This document shows positions 58,721-64,000 of a stretch of 64,000 nt of DNA, one piece after another; within the stretch, counting starts at the first letter, position 1; each line of letters starts with the position of its first letter. The notes beneath the pieces are model-generated. The model was given only the letters and a program-made list of their open reading frames with translations, searched no databases and was not told the origin of the DNA. This DNA comes from Quadrisphaera setariae (GTDB lineage: Bacteria; Actinomycetota; Actinomycetes; Actinomycetales; Quadrisphaeraceae), in the NCBI RefSeq assembly GCF_008041935.1, contig NZ_VKAC01000005.1, positions 62,001 to 126,000 of the forward strand, given 5' to 3'. The translations under genes were made by a program, and so were the position numbers.

Positions 58721-60088
58721 TCAGGCGTTGGGGCGGCCCAGGGCGCGGTAGGTGAAGCCGGCCGCGCGCCAGGCGGCGGCGTCCAGCACGTTGCGGCCGT
58801 CGATGACCTGGCGCCCGCGCGCCAGGGACGCGACGTGGGCGGGGTCGAGCTGGACGTACTGGGGCCACTCGGTGAGCAGCAGGACGACGTCGGCACCGCG
58901 CAGCGCCTCGTCGGTGTCCACCGCGTAGGTCAGGTCGCCCCACAGGCGCTGGGCGTTGGCGACGCCCTCGGGGTCGGTGACCACCACGTCGGCGCCCTGC
59001 AGGCGGGCCATGGCGGCGATGGAGATGGCGGGGGAGTCGCGCACGTCGTCGCTGTGGGGCTTGAACGCGGCGCCCAGCACGGCGATCTTGCGGCCGATGA
59101 AGGAGCCGCCGCAGGCCTCGCGGGCCAGGTCGACCACCTTGGCGCGGCGGCGCATGTTGATGCTGTCGACCTCGCGCAGGAAGGTGAGGGCCTGGTCGGC
59201 GCCGAGCTCCCCGGCGCGGGCCATGAAGGCGCGGATGTCCTTGGGCAGGCAGCCGCCGCCGAAGCCGACGCCGGCGTTGAGGAACTTGCGCCCGATGCGG
59301 TCGTCGTGGCCGATGGCGTCGGCCAGGACCTTCACGTCGCCGCCGGCGGCCTCGCAGACCTCGGCCATCGCGTTGATGAAGGAGATCTTGGTGGCGAGGA
59401 AGGCGTTGGCGGCGGTCTTGACCAGCTCGGCGGTGGGGTAGTCGGCGACCAGCACGGGGGTGCCGTTGGCGATGGGCCGGGCGTAGACGCGGCGCAGGAG
59501 CGCCTCGGCGCGCTCGCTGGTCACCCCCAGCACGAACCGGTCGGGGGCGAGGGTGTCGGTGACGGCGTGGCCCTCGCGCAGGAACTCGGGGTTCCACGCC
59601 AGCTCCAGGTGGCCGGCGCGGTGGGCCAGGTCGTCGGCGAGGCGGGCTGCGGTGCCGACCGGGACGGTGGACTTGCCCACCAGCAGGGCCGGGCCCTCCA
59701 CGACGTCGGCCAGGGACTCGAAGGCGCGCTGGACGTAGGTGGTGTCGGCGGCCAGCTCGCCCTTGCGCTGGGGGGTGCCCACGCAGACGAAGACGACCTC
59801 GCAGGCCTTGAGGTCGGCCACCTCGGTGGTGAAGGCGATGGACCCGTCCGCCTCGCCGGAGGTGACGCGGGTGAGCAGCTCGGGAAGGCCGGGCTCGAAG
59901 AAGGGGGCGCGGCCGGCGGCGAGGGCGTCGAGCTTGGCCTGGTCGATGTCGTAGCCGACGACCTCGTGGCCGAGCTCGGCCATGCAGGCCGCGTGCACGG
60001 CGCCGAGGTAGCCCAGGCCCACCACTCCGACGCGCAGAGGGGCCAGACCTTCAGCGGTGCTCTCGACCGAGGAGGGGGAAGTCGTCAT
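58721..60088 (-). CDS. ugd: UDP-glucose/GDP-mannose dehydrogenase (UDP-glucose 6-dehydrogenase type)
   Basis: A 455-residue NAD-dependent nucleotide-sugar dehydrogenase. The N-terminal dinucleotide fold is VGVVGLGYLGAVHAACMAEL, followed by VFVCVGTPQRKGELAADTTY and VGKSTVPVGTA. The middle domain shows AELVKTAANAFLATKISFIN, and the catalytic cysteine is in GVGFGGGCLPKDIRAF. The C-terminal UDP-binding domain has AAFKPHSDDVRDSPAI. It oxidises UDP-glucose to UDP-glucuronate in two steps, supplying an acidic sugar for capsule or exopolysaccharide. I chose ATG 60088, since upstream codons look non-coding. It sits at the end of the second polysaccharide locus. Confidence 0.92.
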   Translation of the reverse strand: MTTSPSSVESTAEGLAPLRVGVVGLGYLGAVHAACMAELGHEVVGYDIDQAKLDALAAGRAPFFEPGLPELLTRVTSGEADGSIAFTTEVADLKACEVVFVCVGTPQRKGELAADTTYVQRAFESLADVVEGPALLVGKSTVPVGTAARLADDLAHRAGHLELAWNPEFLREGHAVTDTLAPDRFVLGVTSERAEALLRRVYARPIANGTPVLVADYPTAELVKTAANAFLATKISFINAMAEVCEAAGGDVKVLADAIGHDDRIGRKFLNAGVGFGGGCLPKDIRAFMARAGELGADQALTFLREVDSINMRRRAKVVDLAREACGGSFIGRKIAVLGAAFKPHSDDVRDSPAISIAAMARLQGADVVVTDPEGVANAQRLWGDLTYAVDTDEALRGADVVLLLTEWPQYVQLDPAHVASLARGRQVIDGRNVLDAAAWRAAGFTYRALGRPNA

Positions 60089-60194
60089 GCGGCCATGATG
60101 CTCGTCGCGCACGGGGCGGTGGGGGCGCTCGGGAGAAGGCACCCTTCCGGACGGCACGACCGGCGCGGAGATCACCCCACCGGGCCACAGGCCG

Positions 60195-60217
60195 GCGGCC
60201 CCGCGGGACGGGGCCGC
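60195..60217 (-). terminator. Stem-loop terminator after the DUF805 gene
   Basis: GCGGCCCCG at 60195-60203 and CGGGGCCGC at 60209-60217 form a perfect 9-bp stem with a 5-nt loop, 23 bp downstream of the DUF805 stop codon on the minus strand. It also lies upstream of the dehydrogenase gene. Confidence 0.55.
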
Positions 60218-60240
60218 TGACCTGCGGCGACGCGGGTGGG

Positions 60241-60654
60241 TCAGACCTGCTGGTAGCCGTAGCCGGGGGCGAACCCGGCCACGGCCCCGCCGCGCGGGGC
60301 GCCGTGGGCGTTGGGCAGCGGGTCGGACGGCGTGCACAGCGCGACGAGCAGCAGCACCGGCCCGGCCAGCGGGATGAAGCTCATGAAGTAGTACGCGCCG
60401 GAGCGGCCCGAGTCGTGCAGGCGACGCACCGTCACCGCGAGCATGGGAACGACCGACGCCGCGATGACCAGGAAGGTCAGCGGCGTCACCGGGACGCCCA
60501 GCACCCCGACGAAGAGCGCGGAGTCGATGGCGGAGGCGGTGATCGCGGCGGCGGAGTAGGCGCCGACGAACCACCACAGCTCCGACCGGGAGGCTCGACC
60601 GCTGAAGACGGCGTACTGGCGGAGGGCGGACGTGACGGCCTGGACGGGGGACAT
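60241..60654 (-). CDS. DUF805 membrane protein
   Basis: A 137-residue protein. It shows the DUF805 N-terminus AVTSALRQYAVFSGRASRSE with the conserved RASR and ELWWFVGAYS, three to four membrane helices, the loop VRRLHDSGRSGAYYFM (RRLHD is the family hallmark), then FIPLAGPVLLLVALC. The tail is Gly/Pro/Tyr-rich. DUF805 proteins are inner-membrane proteins of unknown role. ATG 60654 is followed by a normal-length domain. It is flanked by stem-loop terminators at 60195 and 60728, so it is probably monocistronic. Confidence 0.9.
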   Translation of the reverse strand: MSPVQAVTSALRQYAVFSGRASRSELWWFVGAYSAAAITASAIDSALFVGVLGVPVTPLTFLVIAASVVPMLAVTVRRLHDSGRSGAYYFMSFIPLAGPVLLLVALCTPSDPLPNAHGAPRGGAVAGFAPGYGYQQV

Positions 60655-60727
60655 GGCTTCTCCTGAGGGGGTCTCGTGAGCTGCGGGACGCAGGTGGTCG
60701 GGTCGGTCGGGCTGACCGGCGAAGGGC

Positions 60728-60752
60728 GGTGAGCGCTGGTCAGGCGCTCACC
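60728..60752 (-). terminator. Stem-loop terminator after the metallopeptidase gene
   Basis: GGTGAGCGC at 60728-60736 and GCGCTCACC at 60744-60752 form a perfect 9-bp stem with a 7-nt loop. It begins 6 bp after the metallopeptidase stop codon on the minus strand. Confidence 0.65.
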
Positions 60753-60758
60753 GCGGGG

Positions 60759-61508
60759 TCACGGCTGCAGGCCGTCGTAGAGGCAGCCCTCCACGCCCTC
60801 GTCGACGCCGTGCTGGAAGAAGGCGATCCGCTCCTCGGCGCTGCCGTGCGAGGTGGTGTCGGTCCAGCCGGTCTCGTCGGCGACGGCCTGCAGGCCCACG
60901 GCCAGCTCCTCCTCGTCGCCCTCGTCCCACGACAGCAGGCCCTGGTCGGTGGCCTCGGCGAGGGTGGCGCCGGCGATGCAGTCGGCCTGCAGCTCCGTCC
61001 AGGGGGCGGTCCAGCCCGGCTGGCGCTGCTGGATGGCGTGGGCCCACTCGTGCGCCACCACCGCGTAGACGAAGGCGTCGCCGATCTGAGCCGTGCCCTC
61101 GTGGAGGAGGTCGTCGCTCATGGCGATCCAGTCCTCGCCGACGGGCTCGGCGCAGTGCAGCGCGTTGGAGGGCACCAGGCCCTCCTCGCCGCCGCAGGCG
61201 TAGCTGTCGACGCCGGAGGTGTACATGCCCTGCACGCCCTCGGAGCCGGTGTAGACCAGCGGCGCGGTGTACTCCTCGCCGAAGTACCACTCGTAGTTGT
61301 CGGTCCAGTACTGGTCCACCACCGTGAGGGCGTCGGTGAGCTCCTGCTCGGGGGTGACGTCCTCCGCGGCCGGCGTCGCGGCCGCGGGGACCGCGGCGGC
61401 GATGACGGCGCCTGCGGCGGCCAGGGCCGCGGCGAAGCCCCGGCGGGCGGTGCGGCGGGAGCCCCGCGCGGTCGTCCGGGAGGCGGTGCGGGGGGAGGTG
61501 GCGGACAT
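60759..61508 (-). CDS. Secreted neutral zinc metallopeptidase
   Basis: A 249-residue secreted protein. A long basic N-terminus and hydrophobic stretch (GFAAALAAAGAVIAAAVPAA) form a Sec-type signal, cleaved around ATPAAE. The peptidase core has AYAVVAHEWAHAIQQRQ-like sequence (FVYAVVAHEWAHAIQQRQPG), where HEWAH is the zinc motif, and WTELQADCIAGA, which supplies the third ligand. SWDEGDEEELAVGLQAVADE and HGSAEERIAFFQHGVDEG follow. This is the layout of the neutral zinc metallopeptidase (YpfJ-like) family. Its substrate is unknown. ATG 61508; monocistronic. Confidence 0.87.
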   Translation of the reverse strand: MSATSPRTASRTTARGSRRTARRGFAAALAAAGAVIAAAVPAAATPAAEDVTPEQELTDALTVVDQYWTDNYEWYFGEEYTAPLVYTGSEGVQGMYTSGVDSYACGGEEGLVPSNALHCAEPVGEDWIAMSDDLLHEGTAQIGDAFVYAVVAHEWAHAIQQRQPGWTAPWTELQADCIAGATLAEATDQGLLSWDEGDEEELAVGLQAVADETGWTDTTSHGSAEERIAFFQHGVDEGVEGCLYDGLQP

Positions 61509-61770
61509 GGCGGAGGGGTTCCTTCCTCACAGGGCCCCGGGCTTCTCCCGTGGGCCGTCTGGGTGACGAGGAGGAACCTGGCGGTGTCCGCTTGCGCCCG
61601 GGTTGCAAGCGCCTTGCGGCGTCCGGAGAGCTCGTGCAGAGATCGCAGAACCGCCCTCTGACCTGGAGAGATAACGGGAAGGACACGACGGGTCACGGTG
61701 TGGACACGACACGCTCGCGACACGCCGCAGGCCGTTCCGCCGCGGGGTCGCGCGCGCCGAACATCTCAGC

Positions 61771-61983
61771 GTGATCCTCCTCGCCGTCGCGCTGCTGGCC
61801 CTCGTCGTCGTCGGTGTCCTCGGGGTGGTCGTGCTGGGCGTCTGGGAGTCGCGGACGTCCGCCGCCGCGCCCGCGCGCCCCGCCCTCATGGAGGTGCTCG
61901 ACGAGGTCCTCGCGGACCGCCCCGAGGCTGCCGAGGCCCCCCGCCCGGTGCGCGCGCTGCGCGCCGTGCTCGCCGCCGCCTGA
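61771..61983 (+). CDS. Small single-span membrane protein
   Basis: It encodes 70 residues from GTG 61771. A single N-terminal membrane helix (ILLAVALLALVVVGVLGVVV) is followed by LGVWESRTSAAAPARP and an amphipathic cytoplasmic helix (LMEVLDEVLADRPEAAEAPR). It resembles the row of small proteins at 37.5-38.5 kb in layout, but not in motif. No family is recognised. It precedes the DUF427 gene by 87 bp on the same strand. Confidence 0.5.
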   Translation: MILLAVALLALVVVGVLGVVVLGVWESRTSAAAPARPALMEVLDEVLADRPEAAEAPRPVRALRAVLAAA

Positions 61984-62070
61984 CGGCTCCCGCTCGCCGA
62001 CGGCCCGCGGCCCGCGCGCAGACAGCGTCGTCTGCTCGCGGACCACGGGCCGTCGTCGCACCATGCGGGG

Positions 62071-62586
62071 GTGAGCCCACGCCCCGTCCCCGAGCCCGCC
62101 GGCCCCGGCCAGGAGTCGGTCTGGGACTACCCGCGCCCCCCGGCCGTCTCACCGTCGTCGAAGCGGGTGGTGGTGGCCTTCTCCGACGACGACGGCGGGG
62201 GCGTCCTCGCCGACACCACCGGCGCCGTGCGCGTGCTGGAGACCAGCCACCCGCCCACCTGGTACGTGCCCCGGGCCGACGTCGACGCCTCTCGGCTGCG
62301 CCCCAGCGCCGCGCCGCAGACCTCGTGCGAGTTCAAGGGCCGCGCCACCTACTGGGACGTCGTGACCCCGCGCGGTGAGGTGCTCGAGGCGGCGGCGTGG
62401 AGCTACGAGACGCCCTCGCGCGGCTTCGAGGCGGTCGCGGGGATGCTGTCGCTGCGCCCGGCCCGGCTCGTGTGCTCCGTGGACGGCGAGGTGGCGCGCC
62501 CCCAGGAGGGCGGCTTCTACGCCGGCTGGATCACCGACGACGTGGTCGGCCCCTTCAAGGGAGCCCCCGGCACCTGGGGCTGGTGA
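62071..62586 (+). CDS. DUF427-domain protein
   Basis: A 171-residue soluble protein. It shows the DUF427 start ESVWDYPRPP, then KRVVVAFSDDDGGGVLADT, VLETSHPPTWYVPRADVD, SCEFKGRATYWDVV and AAWSYETPSRGFEAVAGML, all typical of the family in order. DUF427 proteins have a compact beta fold and unknown function, sometimes linked to nucleotide-like ligands. GTG 62071 is the start. An inverted-repeat stem-loop of the dispersed repeat family follows 10 bp after the stop. Confidence 0.9.
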   Translation: MSPRPVPEPAGPGQESVWDYPRPPAVSPSSKRVVVAFSDDDGGGVLADTTGAVRVLETSHPPTWYVPRADVDASRLRPSAAPQTSCEFKGRATYWDVVTPRGEVLEAAAWSYETPSRGFEAVAGMLSLRPARLVCSVDGEVARPQEGGFYAGWITDDVVGPFKGAPGTWGW

Positions 62587-62596
62587 CCGCCGCTCC

Positions 62597-62661
62597 GGAG
62601 GTGGCCGACCGCCCATGACCACGGACGACCTTGCGTGATCATGGGGGTTCGGCCACCTCGG
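62597..62661 (+). terminator. Long stem-loop built from two inverted copies of the dispersed repeat
   Basis: Bases 62599-62623 and 62634-62658 pair at 22 of 25 positions around a 10-nt loop. Each arm is a copy of the CGTGATCATGGGSG repeat family, here in opposite orientations. It begins 10 bp after the DUF427 stop codon, so termination or transcript-end protection is likely. Confidence 0.6.
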
Positions 62662-62807
62662 TCACCTCGGCCGCTCCGCGGTGCTCCGGGCGGGCGACGT
62701 CTGTCCCGCGGTGCCCGCTGGTGATCACACTGCGTTCCGCTCAGAAGGTCACGACTGCGTCACGGGGCCTTGCCAGGTGGTGCCAGCTGCCCCTACCTTC
62801 CTCGTCA

Positions 62808-62821
62808 TCGATCCGTATCGA
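62808..62821 (+). promoter_or_regulatory. LacI-type operator upstream of the regulator gene
   Basis: TCGATCCGTATCGA is a 14-bp palindrome with the central CG typical of LacI/GalR operators, 38 bp before the regulator start. A nearly identical site lies at 63952-63965. The flanking bases TCA before and C-A after are shared too. Autoregulation is the obvious inference. Confidence 0.65.
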
Positions 62822-62858
62822 CGACGACGCGGACGCGAGCAGCGAAGGAGGTGCTCTG

Positions 62859-63911
62859 GTGCCCACCAGCCGTGACGTGGCCAAGCTGGCCGGCGTCTCC
62901 CAGAGCACCGTCTCCTACGTGCTGTCCGGCAAGCGCCCCATCTCCCCGGAGACGCGCAAGCGCGTCGAGGGCGCCATCGCCCAGCTGACGTTCCAGCCCA
63001 ACGCCGGCGCCCGCGCCCTGGCCAGCCAGCGCACGCAGGTCATCGGCCTGGTCGCGCCGTTCGGCGTGACGTCGGACCACTCCGGGCTGCTGCCCTTCAT
63101 CGAGACGATCGCCCGCAGCGTCCGCGACCACGACCACGACCTGCTGCTCGTCACCAACGACGAGGGGGCCGACGGCCTGGTGCGCGTGGCCGGCCGCCGC
63201 ATCGTGGACGCCCTCGTGGTCATGGAGGTCGAGGCGCGCGACGAGCGCATCCCCGTGGCCGCCGGCCTCGACGTCCCCGTGATCCTCATCGGCGTCCCCG
63301 ACGAGCGCGCCGGGCTGCCCTGCGTCGACCTCGACTTCCACGCCGCCGGAGCCCTCGCCGTCGCCGAGCTGGCCGCGGTCGGCTGCCGCAGCGCGGCGGT
63401 GCTCGGCTACTCCTCCGCGGAGATCGACAGGGGCATCAACTACGTCCCCCGGTTCCTCGAGGGCGTCCACGCCGGGGCCGCACGGCTCGGGCTGCCGCTG
63501 ACCGTGGTGTCGCCCGTGGAGCTCGAGAGGGCGTCGGTCGACGCCGCGCTCGACGAGGTGCTCTCGGTGGAGAGCGACGAGGGCGAGCTGCCGGGCCTCG
63601 TGCTGCCGCACACCGAGGGGGTTGCGGGCGTGCTGCGGGCCCTGGCGGACCGCGGCCTCGTGCCCGGCCGGCACCTCGGTGTGGTGGCCATGAGCACCGA
63701 CGCCGCGGCGGAGGAGTTCACCACCCCGCTGACCAACGTCTCCCTGGAGCCGCGCGACGTGTCGCGCCGCGCGGTGGAGACCCTGTTCCGCCTGCTCGAG
63801 GCGCCCGCGGACGCAGAGGCGCCCGGCATCGAGCTGGTCCAGCCCCGGCTGACGCGCCGCGCCAGCACCGCCCTGCCCCCGGCCCTCGCGGCCGCCCAGC
63901 TCACGGCCTGA
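62859..63911 (+). CDS. LacI-family transcriptional regulator
   Basis: A 350-residue repressor. The N-terminal helix-turn-helix reads SRDVAKLAGVSQSTVSYVLS, followed by the hinge helix with NAGARALASQRTQ. The effector-binding domain shows VIGLVAPFGVTSDHSGLLPF, DALVVMEVEARDERIP, VPVILIGVPDERAGLPCVDL and LGVVAMSTDAAAEEF. Such regulators bind sugars and control carbohydrate uptake or hydrolase genes. GTG 62859 has AAGGAGGTG about 6 bp upstream. Its targets are likely itself and the gene beyond the right window edge, since matching operators lie on both sides. Confidence 0.93.
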   Translation: MPTSRDVAKLAGVSQSTVSYVLSGKRPISPETRKRVEGAIAQLTFQPNAGARALASQRTQVIGLVAPFGVTSDHSGLLPFIETIARSVRDHDHDLLLVTNDEGADGLVRVAGRRIVDALVVMEVEARDERIPVAAGLDVPVILIGVPDERAGLPCVDLDFHAAGALAVAELAAVGCRSAAVLGYSSAEIDRGINYVPRFLEGVHAGAARLGLPLTVVSPVELERASVDAALDEVLSVESDEGELPGLVLPHTEGVAGVLRALADRGLVPGRHLGVVAMSTDAAAEEFTTPLTNVSLEPRDVSRRAVETLFRLLEAPADAEAPGIELVQPRLTRRASTALPPALAAAQLTA

Positions 63912-63915
63912 CCCC

Positions 63916-63936
63916 TGCGGGGGAGGAGGCCCCGCA
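63916..63936 (+). terminator. Stem-loop terminator after the LacI-family gene
   Basis: TGCGGGG at 63916-63922 and CCCCGCA at 63930-63936 form a perfect 7-bp stem with a 7-nt loop, 4 bp after the stop codon. Confidence 0.5.
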
Positions 63937-63951
63937 TCGACCGGACCGTCA

Positions 63952-63965
63952 TCGATACGCATCGA
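63952..63965 (+). promoter_or_regulatory. LacI-type operator near the right window edge
   Basis: TCGATACGCATCGA differs from the upstream operator at only two central positions and has matching flanks. It probably governs the next transcription unit, which lies outside the window. Confidence 0.6.
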
Positions 63966-64000
63966 CCACCGCGAGTGCCCCAGCACTCACTGCACGTCAG

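Noticed and set aside
1-64000. CRISPR arrays, rRNA or tRNA genes, riboswitches
   Set aside because: I saw no regularly spaced repeat arrays with unique spacers, no rRNA-like conserved blocks and no cloverleaf-type sequences; short RNAs could still be missed by eye.

Overview
The window reads as chromosomal DNA of a high-GC actinomycete. Most genes show strong G/C preference at third codon positions, GTG starts are common, and the families are typical of Actinobacteria (PucR, DUF222/HNH, DUF427, DUF805, TM2, LCP, LacI). A Kineosporiales-type genus is possible, but I cannot fix the genus from sequence alone. I see no rRNA, tRNA or CRISPR array.

Layout. 1-2.9 kb: a partial unknown gene, a LuxR-type regulator and an exo/endonuclease/phosphatase-fold membrane protein. 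3.0-13.4 kb: an accessory, defence-like islet. It holds an archaeal-type AAA ATPase with a nuclease-like tail, a nucleotidyltransferase/HEPN toxin-antitoxin-like pair behind a 20-bp-period tandem operator, an intact ISAs1-family insertion sequence, an orphan protein, and a translationally coupled pair of a patatin-like lipase and a membrane-anchored protein kinase. 13.4-15.8 kb: housekeeping-like genes (cupin isomerase, unknown acidic protein, TM2 protein). 15.9-27.3 kb: a polysaccharide locus of visibly lower GC. It starts inside a truncated LOG-like gene and contains a WecG/TagA glycosyltransferase, a pyruvyl transferase, glycosyltransferases, an acyltransferase, a Wzx flippase and a Wzy polymerase. 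It ends at an IS701-family element directly beside an LCP glycopolymer ligase. 28.5-35.0 kb: a PucR regulator diverging from a coupled catabolic operon (APC permease, two SDRs, agmatinase-family ureohydrolase, PuuE-like deacetylase). 35.2-38.5 kb: a DUF222/HNH protein and a row of small single-membrane-span proteins that look like tandem paralogues. 38.6-60.1 kb: a second, native-GC exopolysaccharide locus with GT2 and GT4 enzymes, two related GH16 glycanases, a second Wzx/Wzy pair, a Wzz-like co-polymerase and UDP-glucose dehydrogenase. 60.2-64 kb: DUF805, a secreted zinc metallopeptidase, DUF427 and a LacI regulator with matching operators on both sides.

How the genes work together. Both polysaccharide loci carry the parts of a Wzx/Wzy pathway: sugar-nucleotide supply (UGD), glycosyltransferases, flippase, polymerase, length control, secreted trimming glycanases, and LCP attachment to the wall. 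The minus-strand genes from 46.8 to 55.6 kb are nearly contiguous and probably form one operon. The 30.1-35.0 kb genes overlap by 4 bp at most junctions and probably import and degrade a nitrogen-rich (guanidino, ureido or cyclic amide) compound under PucR control. The best candidate for an undescribed system is the patatin-kinase pair at 9.3-13.4 kb. The row of small membrane proteins and the dispersed intergenic repeat with a TGATCA core also deserve attention.
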